64,000 nt of DNA, taken from NCBI RefSeq assembly GCF_000335475.2, contig NZ_ANAH02000006.1, positions 393,854 to 457,853 of the forward strand, read 5' to 3'. A program made the position numbers and the translations under genes. The notes under the pieces were generated by a model that worked only from the letters and a program-made list of their open reading frames with translations, had not been told where the DNA came from and did not search any database. Source of the DNA: Cystobacter fuscus DSM 2262 (GTDB taxonomy: Bacteria > Myxococcota > Myxococcia > Myxococcales > Myxococcaceae). Below, piece after piece: positions 1-7,007 of this stretch. Position 1 is the stretch's first letter; each line of letters opens with the position of its first letter.

Positions 1-1
1 C

Positions 2-1003
2 CAGGAGCCCGACAACGTCTGGGACTTCTTCTCCCACTCGCCCGAGGCCACGCACCAGTTCACCTGGCTCTTCGGTGACCGGGGCATCCCCGCGTCCTTG
101 CGGCACATGGACGGGTTCGGCTCGCACACCTTCCAGTGGGTGAACGCGAACGACGAGCGCTTCTTCGTGAAGTTCCACTTCAAGACCAACCAGGGCATCC
201 GCACCCTCTCCACCCAGGAGGCCGAGGCCATCGGTGGGAAGGATCCGCAGCACCACCAGAGCGACCTGTACGCGGCCATCGAGCGCGGCGAGTTCCCGTC
301 CTGGACGCTCAAGGTCCAGGTGATGCCCGAGGCCGAGGCGGCCACCTACCGCTTCAACCCGTTCGATCTCACCAAGGTCTGGTCCCAGAAGGACTACCCG
401 CTCATCGAGCTGGGCCGCATGGAGCTCAACCGCACGCCGGACAACTTCTTCGCCGAGGTGGAGCAGGCGGCGCTGGATCCCGCGCACTTCGTTCCGGGCA
501 TCGGCCCCTCGCCGGACCGCATGCTCCAGGCGCGCCTGTTCGCCTACGGGGACGCGGCCCGCTACCGGCTCGGTATCAACCACACCCAGTTGCCGGTGAA
601 CTCGCCCAAGGGCGTGAAGGGCGGCGCGCGCAACTACGGCCGTGACGGCGGCATGCGCTTCGATGGCAACGGCGGACGCGCGAAGAACTACGAGCCGAAC
701 AGCTTCAACGGCCCCGCGCAGTCCAACGAGGCCTCGGGCCTGGGCTTCTCCGTGAGCGGCACCACGGGCACCTACGTCAACCCGCGGCACGCCGAGGACA
801 ACGACTACGTGCAGGCGGGCGACCTGTACCGGCTGATGGACGAGCCGGCGCGCGAGCGTCTCGTGGCGAACATCGCGGGCAGCCTCGCGCAGGTGAGCCG
901 CGAGGACATCATCACTCGGGCCATCTCCCACTTCCGTCAAGCGGATGAACAGTACGGCGCGCGCGTGGCCGCGGCCGTCCACAAGCTGCGTCAGTCGCGT
1001 TAG
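2..1003 (+). CDS. katA: Heme catalase, C-terminal part (5' end outside window)
   Basis: Monofunctional heme catalase that converts hydrogen peroxide to water and oxygen. The open frame runs in from the left edge, so the N-terminus with the catalytic His and Asn is missing; about 333 residues are visible. They include the conserved core stretch HMDGFGSHTFQWVN and the proximal heme-ligand region RLFAYGDAARYRLG, whose Tyr is the axial heme ligand. The downstream NHTQLPVN and a short C-terminal tail without a flavodoxin-like extension fit a small-subunit catalase. An ankyrin-repeat gene follows 47 bases later, the same pairing seen for catalase/ankyrin genes in other proteobacteria. Confidence 0.95.
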   Translation, partial: QEPDNVWDFFSHSPEATHQFTWLFGDRGIPASLRHMDGFGSHTFQWVNANDERFFVKFHFKTNQGIRTLSTQEAEAIGGKDPQHHQSDLYAAIERGEFPSWTLKVQVMPEAEAATYRFNPFDLTKVWSQKDYPLIELGRMELNRTPDNFFAEVEQAALDPAHFVPGIGPSPDRMLQARLFAYGDAARYRLGINHTQLPVNSPKGVKGGARNYGRDGGMRFDGNGGRAKNYEPNSFNGPAQSNEASGLGFSVSGTTGTYVNPRHAEDNDYVQAGDLYRLMDEPARERLVANIAGSLAQVSREDIITRAISHFRQADEQYGARVAAAVHKLRQSR

Positions 1004-1050
1004 ACCGTCACCCTTCCACCTCCAACTCCAACGACATGAGAGAGACAGCC

Positions 1051-1590
1051 ATGAAGACCGGGACCCGGGAGTCGCAGTCCGCAGCAATCGACGCGGAAGT
1101 GTTGGAGGTGGCGCGCATGGCGTTCCAGTACGCGCGCAGTGGAGACGCCGCGGCGCTCGGCGCGATTCTCGACGCGGGGCTGCCCGTCAACCTGCGCAAC
1201 GAGCGCGGCGACACGCTGCTGATGCTCGCGAGCTACCACGGCCACGTGGACGCCACCCGGGTGCTGCTCGAGCACAAGGCCGACCCCGAGCGCACCAATG
1301 ACCGGGGGCAGACCCCCTTGGCCGGCTGCGCCTTCAAGGGCGACATCACCATGGCTCGGCTGCTGCTCGACCATGGCACCCAGGTCGACGGCGCCGGCCC
1401 GGATGGCAAGACGGCGCTCATGTTCGCGGCGATGTTCGACCGCGTGGAGATGATGGAGGAGTTGATCTCCCGCGGCGCGGTCCCCGAGCGCCGGGATGCC
1501 GAGAAGCGCACGGCGCTCGACTACGCCCGAGCCATGGGTGCCCAGCGCGCCGCCGAGCGGCTCGCGGCGTCGCAGCAGACCCCGGCTTGA
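1051..1590 (+). CDS. Ankyrin-repeat protein, catalase partner
   Basis: A 179-residue soluble protein made almost wholly of about four ankyrin repeats, recognisable by segments such as GDTLLMLASYHGHVDATRVLL, GQTPLAGCAFKGDITMARLLL and GKTALMFAAMFDRVEMMEELI. No signal peptide is visible. The ATG at 1051 is preferred over the one at 1036 because purine-rich GAGAGACA lies just before it; both are in frame. It sits directly behind the catalase gene on the same strand. In Pseudomonas a comparable ankyrin protein supports catalase activity, so a chaperone or heme-delivery role is plausible, but this is inferred from context. The stop codon overlaps a TTGACA sequence at 1587-1592. Confidence 0.85.
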   Translation: MKTGTRESQSAAIDAEVLEVARMAFQYARSGDAAALGAILDAGLPVNLRNERGDTLLMLASYHGHVDATRVLLEHKADPERTNDRGQTPLAGCAFKGDITMARLLLDHGTQVDGAGPDGKTALMFAAMFDRVEMMEELISRGAVPERRDAEKRTALDYARAMGAQRAAERLAASQQTPA

Positions 1591-1623
1591 CAATTTTTTC
1601 CGCTCCACGCACCTTGTGGAGCG
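1587..1623 (+). promoter_or_regulatory. Candidate -35 box and 8-bp hairpin before the Thr leader
   Basis: TTGACA at 1587-1592 matches the sigma-70 -35 consensus exactly, but I find no convincing -10 box 16-18 bases downstream. A perfect 8-bp inverted repeat (CGCTCCAC at 1601-1608, GTGGAGCG at 1616-1623, 7-base loop) follows and contains the only GGAG (1618-1621) and the first G of the leader GTG. If transcription starts upstream of the hairpin, it would hide the leader start; if it starts near 1622, the leader would be leaderless. Which applies cannot be decided from sequence. Confidence 0.4.
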
Positions 1624-1706
1624 TGAGCTTCGTTCGCCCCACCACCACGACCACGACTACCGCCACTTCCCTCGGCGGGAGCGGACTCGTGCGTGTCGTG
1701 AGCTGA
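1623..1706 (+). CDS. Putative threonine-rich leader peptide of the downstream ThrRS gene
   Basis: A 27-codon ORF (GTG start, TGA stop) lies between the ankyrin gene and the ThrRS-like gene. Codons 7-13 are seven consecutive threonine codons (ACC ACC ACG ACC ACG ACT ACC, 1641-1661), followed by Ala and an eighth Thr. The stop lies 103 bases before the ThrRS start. A regulatory run of cognate codons just upstream of a synthetase gene for the same amino acid is the hallmark of ribosome-mediated attenuation. Caveats: the CAC/GAC-rich stretch also gives a His-rich reading in another frame, GGAG is only one base from the GTG, and a TTG at 1614 is an alternative in-frame start. Confidence 0.5.
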   Translation: MSFVRPTTTTTTTATSLGGSGLVRVVS

Positions 1707-1747
1707 CGAACGCACGGTCTCTTGCCCCGCCGTCTTCCGGCCGGGGC
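1673..1747 (+). promoter_or_regulatory. Attenuator-like mutually exclusive RNA pairings
   Basis: Two pairings compete downstream of the Thr codons. One hairpin pairs GCCCCG (1724-1729) with CGGGGC (1742-1747) and can be extended inside by CCG/CGG across a one-base bulge. The alternative pairs CGGCGGG (1673-1679), inside the leader ORF just after the Thr run, with CCCGCCG (1726-1732), which would destroy the first hairpin. This is the antiterminator/terminator geometry of amino-acid attenuators. No U-run follows 1747, so the block would have to be Rho-dependent or act on translation. Pairings were found by eye, with no folding energy calculated. Confidence 0.4.
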
Positions 1748-1809
1748 GTCCGTGCAAGCGCTCAGTGCTCCGACCGGAAACACCTCTTCATTCCGATTCG
1801 GAGTCACCC

Positions 1810-3015
1810 ATGCTCGACGTTCATGATCACCGTTCCCTGGGCCAGCGCCTGGACCTCTTCCACCTGCAGGAGGAGGCCCCCGGCATGGTGTTCTGGCACC
1901 CCCGCGGCCACCTGCTCTACCGGCTCATCGAGGAGCGCGTCCGCGGGCAGATGCGACTCGAGGGCTACGACGAAGTGAGGACGCCTCAACTGCTCGCCCA
2001 GCCCATCTGGGAGCGCAGCGGCCACTGGGAGAACTTCCGCGAGAACATGTTCCAGCTCGCCGAGGAGGGCGGGCGGCACCTGGCGCTCAAGCCGGTGAGC
2101 TGCCCCGGTCACATCCAGCTCGTGCAGCGCATGGGGCCCAGCTACCGCGACCTGCCCTTGCGGCTGGGCGAGTTCGGACTCGTGCACCGCAGCGAGCCCA
2201 GTGGTTCGCTCCACGGGTTGTTCCGCCTGCGCCAGTTCACGCAGGACGACGGGCACATCTTCTGTGCCGAGGAGCAGATGAGGGACGAGGTCCTGCGCTT
2301 CTGCCGCTCGCTGCGTGCCTTCTATGCCGACTTCGGCTTCGAGGACGTGGAGGTGGCCTTCTCCAGCCGTCCGGCCCAGCGGGCCGGCAGCGATGAGGTC
2401 TGGGACATGGCCGAGTCCCTGTTGCTCGAGGCGGCCCGGCAGGCGGGGCTGAACTGCCGCATGCAGCCGGGACAGGGCGCGTTCTACGGGCCCAAGCTGG
2501 AGTTCGTGCTCAAGGACCGGCCCGGTCGCGACTGGCAATGCGGGACGATCCAGCTCGATCTCGTGCTCCCGGAGCGCTTCGATCTGCACTACGTGGATGC
2601 CTCGGGGCAGAAGCGCCGGCCGATGATGTTGCATCGCGCGATGCTCGGGAGTCTGGAGCGCTTCATCGCCATCCTCCTGGAACACCACGGGGGCGCGCTG
2701 CCCGCGTGGCTCTCACCGGAGCAGGTGGTGGTGGCCTCGATCGGGGAAGGAGCCGCGGGCTACGCCGAGCGCTTCGCCGCGAAGCTGCGCGAGGCGGGCT
2801 GCCGGGCGCACGCGGATGCACGGGCCGAGTCGCTCTCGCGGAAGATCGTCGACGCACATCAGGCCGGAGTGCCCTGGCTCGTCGTGGCGGGCGCTCGCGA
2901 GGTGGAGAAGAACATGGTCCGGCTGCGGCGACGGGATGGCGAGCAGCGTGACCTGCCCTGGGAGGAAGCACTGGCGGAGCTCGTCGCCGAGTGCCGCCCC
3001 TCGCCCTCGGTGTGA
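1810..3015 (+). CDS. Threonyl-tRNA synthetase paralogue lacking TGS and editing domains
   Basis: Class II synthetase of 401 residues that aligns with only the catalytic and anticodon-binding parts of the usual ~640-residue ThrRS; the N-terminal TGS and N2 editing domains are absent. The core looks intact. It has the ThrRS opening QEEAPGMVFWH, zinc ligands Cys98 (SCPGH), His149 (QDDGHIF) and His275 (MLHRA), motif 2 HRSEPSGSLHGLFRLRQF and motif 3 LHRAMLGSLERF. Residues from about 303 form the anticodon domain. ATG 1810 is preferred over an upstream GTG at 1765 because GGAG at 1800-1803 is well placed. It should charge tRNA-Thr without Ser-tRNA proofreading. It may be a second copy, for stress or resistance to ThrRS inhibitors; a full-length thrS is expected elsewhere but not visible here. 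Confidence 0.9.
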   Translation: MLDVHDHRSLGQRLDLFHLQEEAPGMVFWHPRGHLLYRLIEERVRGQMRLEGYDEVRTPQLLAQPIWERSGHWENFRENMFQLAEEGGRHLALKPVSCPGHIQLVQRMGPSYRDLPLRLGEFGLVHRSEPSGSLHGLFRLRQFTQDDGHIFCAEEQMRDEVLRFCRSLRAFYADFGFEDVEVAFSSRPAQRAGSDEVWDMAESLLLEAARQAGLNCRMQPGQGAFYGPKLEFVLKDRPGRDWQCGTIQLDLVLPERFDLHYVDASGQKRRPMMLHRAMLGSLERFIAILLEHHGGALPAWLSPEQVVVASIGEGAAGYAERFAAKLREAGCRAHADARAESLSRKIVDAHQAGVPWLVVAGAREVEKNMVRLRRRDGEQRDLPWEEALAELVAECRPSPSV

Positions 3016-3035
3016 CCACGAAGGGCGGAACGAAG

Positions 3036-3070
3036 GACCCCGTGCCAGGCCCACGCCCTGGCACGGGGTC
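3036..3070. terminator. Strong hairpin between convergent genes
   Basis: A perfect 14-bp inverted repeat (GACCCCGTGCCAGG at 3036-3049 and its complement at 3057-3070, 7-base loop) sits between the convergent ThrRS-like gene and the methyltransferase-like gene. No T-run follows on either strand, so it is a probable bidirectional terminator or 3'-end stabiliser rather than a textbook intrinsic terminator. Confidence 0.65.
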
Positions 3071-3108
3071 TCACGTCGAGGACTGCCGCCACAACGGAGC
3101 CCGGAAGC

Positions 3109-3882
3109 TCACCGCGGCTTGATGAACTTCAGGGCGAAGCGGTCGCTGGTGCCGCGGCGCGCTCCGGCGGCGCCCGGGCTGGAGTCCCAGTCACGGGTGT
3201 CCTGGGGGTTGCGCCAGACGTCGCTGTCCTGCAGGAACTGGAAGCCCGCCGCGAGCACCTCGTCACGCACGGTCTGCTCGTCGATGCGGTGCAGCGTCTG
3301 GGCGTCGCGCACACCCGTGCCGGGCATCGCGCTCGAGTCGAGGATGACGTAGACCCCTCCGGGCTTGAGCGCGCGGAAGACGGCCGCGTTCATCTTCGCC
3401 CGGTCGGTGCCGAACCATACGGTGTCGTGATAGATGATGTTGCTCACCACCGCGTCCAGGTCGGTCACCTCGGGCGGAAGGGGATCGTCCAGCTCGCGAT
3501 CCACCCGCACCACGTTCTGGTTGACCGGGCGGGCGAGCCGCTCGCTCCAGGGCTTCTCCGCGAAGCGCTCGAGGACGAACCGGGGGTTCTCGCCATAGAC
3601 GACCCCGCGAGGACCCACGGCGCGCGCGAGCAGCTCGGTCGTGTAACCGCCCCCCGCCATCAGCTCGGCGACCTTCATGCCGGGCCGGACGCCCACGAAC
3701 TCGAGCAGGGCGGCGGGATGACGGCCCGTATCGAGGGCGCGATCGGACTCGGGCCGGTCCGCGGCGGCGACGATGGCTCCGGCGGGAGAGATCACGTCCT
3801 CGGAAGCGGGGGCCGAGGGGGTGGCGGGTGTATGGGAACAACCCACGAGGGACAGGCAGGCAGCGGCGAGAAGGAATCGCAT
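3109..3882 (-). CDS. Lipoprotein with class I methyltransferase-like domain
   Basis: A 257-residue protein with a lipoprotein signal (MRFLLAAACLSLVGCSHTP, lipobox LVGC) followed by a Rossmann methyltransferase-like domain. The SAM-binding region reads KVAELMAGGGYTTELLARAVG; further on come a DAVVSNIIYHDTVWF strand and LKPGGVYVILD, typical of class I methyltransferases. Exported methyltransferase-like lipoproteins of this type occur widely in proteobacteria but their substrate is unknown, and availability of SAM outside the cytoplasm is doubtful, so catalytic function is uncertain. It is divergent from the glutaminyl cyclase gene with 53 bases between starts, which must hold both promoters. 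Confidence 0.8.
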   Translation of the reverse strand: MRFLLAAACLSLVGCSHTPATPSAPASEDVISPAGAIVAAADRPESDRALDTGRHPAALLEFVGVRPGMKVAELMAGGGYTTELLARAVGPRGVVYGENPRFVLERFAEKPWSERLARPVNQNVVRVDRELDDPLPPEVTDLDAVVSNIIYHDTVWFGTDRAKMNAAVFRALKPGGVYVILDSSAMPGTGVRDAQTLHRIDEQTVRDEVLAAGFQFLQDSDVWRNPQDTRDWDSSPGAAGARRGTSDRFALKFIKPR

Positions 3883-3935
3883 GGGGCGCGGAGCTTAGGC
3901 GCGCCGGGAGCGGGCCTCGCGGTATTTTGCCTTCC

Positions 3936-4721
3936 ATGACGCACCGATTGTCCCTCTGTGCCCTCGTGCTCCTCGCGGCGGTCTCCTGCCGGAGTGAAGT
4001 GCACTCCCCATCGCCTCCCGCGAACGCGCCGGTGGAGGGATTCGAGATCGTTCGAAGCTGGCCCCATGATCCCTTCGCGTTCACCCAGGGACTCGTCTTC
4101 CGGCAGGGCAAGCTGTACGAGGGAACGGGCCTCCAGGGCCGCTCGAGTCTGCGGGAAGTGGAGCTCGAAACGGGCGTGGTGCTGCGCCAGTCCCGGCTCG
4201 AGCGACAGTACTTCGGCGAGGGGATCGCAATTCGAGGCAACCGGCTGTACCAGCTCACCTGGCGCTCCCAGGAGGGCTTCATCTACGACGCCGCGACGCT
4301 CGAGCGGGTGGGCCACTTCACCTACCCCACCGAGGGATGGGGACTCACCGAGGACGGGGAGTCGCTCATCATGAGCGATGGCAGCAGCACCCTGCGCTTC
4401 CTGGACCCCGACACGTTCGCGGTCCGGCGTACCGTCAAGGTGCAGGATGCTGGCCGGGAGATCTCCCAGCTCAACGAGCTGGAGTACGTCCGCGGCGAGG
4501 TCTACGCGAACGTGTGGATGACGGACCTCATCGCGCGCATCGATCCGGCCACGGGACGGGTGAAGGGCTGGATCAATCTCGCGGGGCTGCTGCCACGCGC
4601 GGAGCGCACGGGAGACGAGGACGTGCTCAATGGGATTGCCTATGACGCGGCCGGGGATCGGCTGTTCGTCACCGGGAAGTTCTGGCCGAAGCTGTTCCAG
4701 ATCCGCGTCGTGGCCCGGTAA
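3936..4721 (+). CDS. Glutaminyl-peptide cyclotransferase, lipoprotein
   Basis: A 261-residue beta-propeller protein of the bacterial/plant glutaminyl cyclase family (PF05096 type), which converts N-terminal Gln to pyroglutamate. The signal MTHRLSLCALVLLAAVSCRS ends in a lipobox, so the protein is probably anchored in the periplasm or outer membrane. Family landmarks include the opening WPHDPFAFTQGLVF, GEGIAIRGNRLYQLTWR, GWGLTEDGESLIMSDGSS, ELEYVRGEVYANVW and the closing LNGIAYDAAGDRLFVTGKFWPKLF. The ATG at 3936 gives the signal peptide; the longer upstream frame lacks one. Convergent with the S41 protease gene, 9 bases between stops. Confidence 0.9.
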   Translation: MTHRLSLCALVLLAAVSCRSEVHSPSPPANAPVEGFEIVRSWPHDPFAFTQGLVFRQGKLYEGTGLQGRSSLREVELETGVVLRQSRLERQYFGEGIAIRGNRLYQLTWRSQEGFIYDAATLERVGHFTYPTEGWGLTEDGESLIMSDGSSTLRFLDPDTFAVRRTVKVQDAGREISQLNELEYVRGEVYANVWMTDLIARIDPATGRVKGWINLAGLLPRAERTGDEDVLNGIAYDAAGDRLFVTGKFWPKLFQIRVVAR

Positions 4722-4730
4722 CCCCAGGGC

Positions 4731-6074
4731 TCACGGAGTCGCGGAGCTGGCCTTCATCGGAGGGCGAGTGCCCCGAACCAGGCCATTGAGGTAGTTCAAC
4801 GCCACCTGGAGCTGATGGTCCGTCAGCTTCGACGTCACGTCCCAGGCCCGCGGTTCCTCGGTGAAACGTTTGGCATTCACCACGGGAGCGTCCTCGGCCG
4901 CCGCCCCGGGCTCGGCCTTGAAGTGCCGCTCCAGATCCTTCTCCCGCGTCTCGTCCTTCGCCGCGCGTTCGCCCGTCGACTCCGCCACCTGGTAGTCCGG
5001 CGTGATGCCCTTCTCCTGGATGCTCCGCCCCTTGGGCGTGTAGTAGCGCGCCACGGTCAGCTTCAACCCGGAGCCGTCCTCCAGCTCGATGACGGTCTGG
5101 ACGCTCCCCTTTCCGAACGTCTGGGTGCCCAGGATGGTGGCGCGACCATGGTCCTGGAGCGCGCCCGCGACGATCTCCGACGCCGAGGCGCTCCCCGCGT
5201 TCACCAGCACCACCAGGGGATAGTCGGGCTCCGTGTCCCGGTCCTTGCTGCGCTCCTCGGTCGTCTGGCTCGGGTTGCGCCCGCGCGTGCTCACGATGGT
5301 GAGGTTGCCCGGCAGCCACAGGTCGCTCACGGCCACCGCCTGCTCCAGCAGGCCGCCCGGGTTGTTGCGCAGGTCCAACACCACGCCCCGCAGCGGCTTG
5401 TCCCCATTCTGCGCGCGCAGCCGATCCAGCTCCTTGCGCAGGTAGAACGCCGTGCGGTCCTGGAAGCTCTTCACCTTCACGTGGGCGATGCCCCCGTACA
5501 GGGCGCCCTCCACCGAGATGATGCGGACATGGTCGCGGATGAGGGCCAGCTCTCGCGGCGCGCTGAAGCCCTCGCGCATGATGGTGAGCAGCACGCGCTT
5601 GCCCGCGGGACCGCGCATGCGCTGCATCAGCTCCGCGTGACTCAAGCCCCGCGTGCGCTCGCCGTCGATGGCGACCAGCTCGTCCCCCACGCGGATGCCC
5701 GCCCGGGACGCCGGCGTGTCCTCGATGGAGGCGGACACCCGGAAGCCATCCCCCGCGGGAGCCAGCTCGAGGCCCACCCCGCCGTACTCGCCCGAGGTGT
5801 CGATCTTCATCTCCTTGAAGACCTCGGGCGGCATGAAGACGGTGTGGGGATCCAACGTCCCCAACATGCCCTGGATGGCGCCCTGCATGAGCTGGCGCTC
5901 GTCCACGGGGTCCACGTAGTTGTTCTCCACGTAGGACAACACCCGGGCGAACACCTCGAGCTGCTCGTAGGACAGGGTGTTCGCGGAGGGCTCGCGCGCC
6001 TGGGCCGGGAACATGGGAGCCAGGAGCCACAGGCCGGCGGCGAGTGCCGCGCGCCAGGAGTGCAAGGAGCGCAT
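4731..6074 (-). CDS. ctpA: S41 family C-terminal processing protease
   Basis: A 447-residue periplasmic serine protease of the CtpA/Prc type that trims C-termini of envelope proteins. It has a signal peptide (MRSLHSWRAALAAGLWLLAPMFPAQA), an N-terminal helical region, a PDZ domain with the carboxylate-binding GGVGLEL, and the S41 core. The catalytic Ser lies in NAGSASASEIVAGAL and the Lys in TFGKGSVQT; RYYTPKGRSIQEKGITPD is also characteristic. A ~90-residue acidic tail follows. ATG 6074 was chosen because it begins the signal peptide; an ATG at 6092 is possible. The alpha/beta hydrolase gene ends 38 bases upstream on the same strand. Confidence 0.93.
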   Translation of the reverse strand: MRSLHSWRAALAAGLWLLAPMFPAQAREPSANTLSYEQLEVFARVLSYVENNYVDPVDERQLMQGAIQGMLGTLDPHTVFMPPEVFKEMKIDTSGEYGGVGLELAPAGDGFRVSASIEDTPASRAGIRVGDELVAIDGERTRGLSHAELMQRMRGPAGKRVLLTIMREGFSAPRELALIRDHVRIISVEGALYGGIAHVKVKSFQDRTAFYLRKELDRLRAQNGDKPLRGVVLDLRNNPGGLLEQAVAVSDLWLPGNLTIVSTRGRNPSQTTEERSKDRDTEPDYPLVVLVNAGSASASEIVAGALQDHGRATILGTQTFGKGSVQTVIELEDGSGLKLTVARYYTPKGRSIQEKGITPDYQVAESTGERAAKDETREKDLERHFKAEPGAAAEDAPVVNAKRFTEEPRAWDVTSKLTDHQLQVALNYLNGLVRGTRPPMKASSATP

Positions 6075-6112
6075 GGAGGCGGACTCTACCATCCGGCCGC
6101 CTCCCGGTCCGA

Positions 6113-6973
6113 CTACAGCCCGGCGGAGTCGGCGAACTGGAGCAACTCCGACACCAGCTCGCTTGGCCGCTCGACGTGCGGCAGGTGACCGAAGCCGTCC
6201 ACCACCCGCACGCTCGAGTGGGGCGGCAGGTGGGTGCGGAAGAAGTCGAGGCTCTCGCGGGGCAGGAGCTTCTCGTTCGCCCCCCAGATGAACAGCACGG
6301 GCATGGCGAGTCCCTGGAGCTGCGCGGGCTTGAGGTACTCGCCCGTGGCGATCACGTCCGCGCTCAGGGCCCGCACGGCGGGGGTGCCATACATCCCCCG
6401 GAGGGCATTGGCGAAGAACATCATGGCCCAGGGAGGCCGGTGGAACAGGCGCTGGGTGAGCGCGCGCGCCTGCTCGGCCGTGCGCACGTCCATGGACTCC
6501 AACACCTCGCGGATGAGCTCGTGTCCCACGTCCGCTCCCGCCGAGGCCACCAGGGCCAGGGCGCGAACCAGCTCCGGGTGCTCGGCCGCCAGTTGCACCG
6601 ACATGGCTCCGCCCAGGGAGTTGCCCACCACGAAGGCCGGGGCGCCCACCACCTCGCGGCAGTAGCGCACCAGCATCTCGAACTGGCCCCGGACGCACAT
6701 CGGCCCGAGGCAATATTCCGGGGAGAAGCCATGCCCGGGCAGGTCCACCGCGAACACCCGCTCGAAGCGCTTGGCCAGCGGCAAGAGGACGCGCCCGAAG
6801 CCGCTGGCCGCCCCGCCCAGCCCATGCACCAGCACGATGGGCGGACCCTTGCCGCTGCCCTTCAACGTGAAGTGATGGAGGCGCTGTCCGCCCACCACCA
6901 CTTCTTCCGAGCGCACCCCGCGCGCCACCAGCAGGCGCCGCGAGACTTCCTGGAGTCCAGAGATGAGGTCCAC
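6113..6973 (-). CDS. Alpha/beta hydrolase
   Basis: A 286-residue cytoplasmic alpha/beta-hydrolase fold protein of unknown substrate. Visible features are the oxyanion-hole HGLGGAASGF, the nucleophile elbow GNSLGG and the catalytic His in GFGHLPH. The acid normally found as Asp in the WGxxD segment is Glu here (WGANEKLLP). An N-terminal ~40 residues precede the first strand. It is upstream of the S41 protease gene on the same strand and may be cotranscribed with it. Similarity is to esterase/lactonase/MhpC-like hydrolases; nothing in the context identifies a substrate. Confidence 0.85.
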   Translation of the reverse strand: MDLISGLQEVSRRLLVARGVRSEEVVVGGQRLHHFTLKGSGKGPPIVLVHGLGGAASGFGRVLLPLAKRFERVFAVDLPGHGFSPEYCLGPMCVRGQFEMLVRYCREVVGAPAFVVGNSLGGAMSVQLAAEHPELVRALALVASAGADVGHELIREVLESMDVRTAEQARALTQRLFHRPPWAMMFFANALRGMYGTPAVRALSADVIATGEYLKPAQLQGLAMPVLFIWGANEKLLPRESLDFFRTHLPPHSSVRVVDGFGHLPHVERPSELVSELLQFADSAGL

Positions 6974-7007
6974 GACGAGACTCTAACTCCGCCCCTGCCG
7001 CACCGCA

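Noticed and set aside
1496..1978. His-rich reading (HHHDHDYRH) in another frame over the Thr-codon run
   Set aside because: That frame continues without a stop into the synthetase gene in the wrong frame, has no linked histidine gene, and lacks a short-leader layout; the Thr frame ends with a stop before the ThrRS start.
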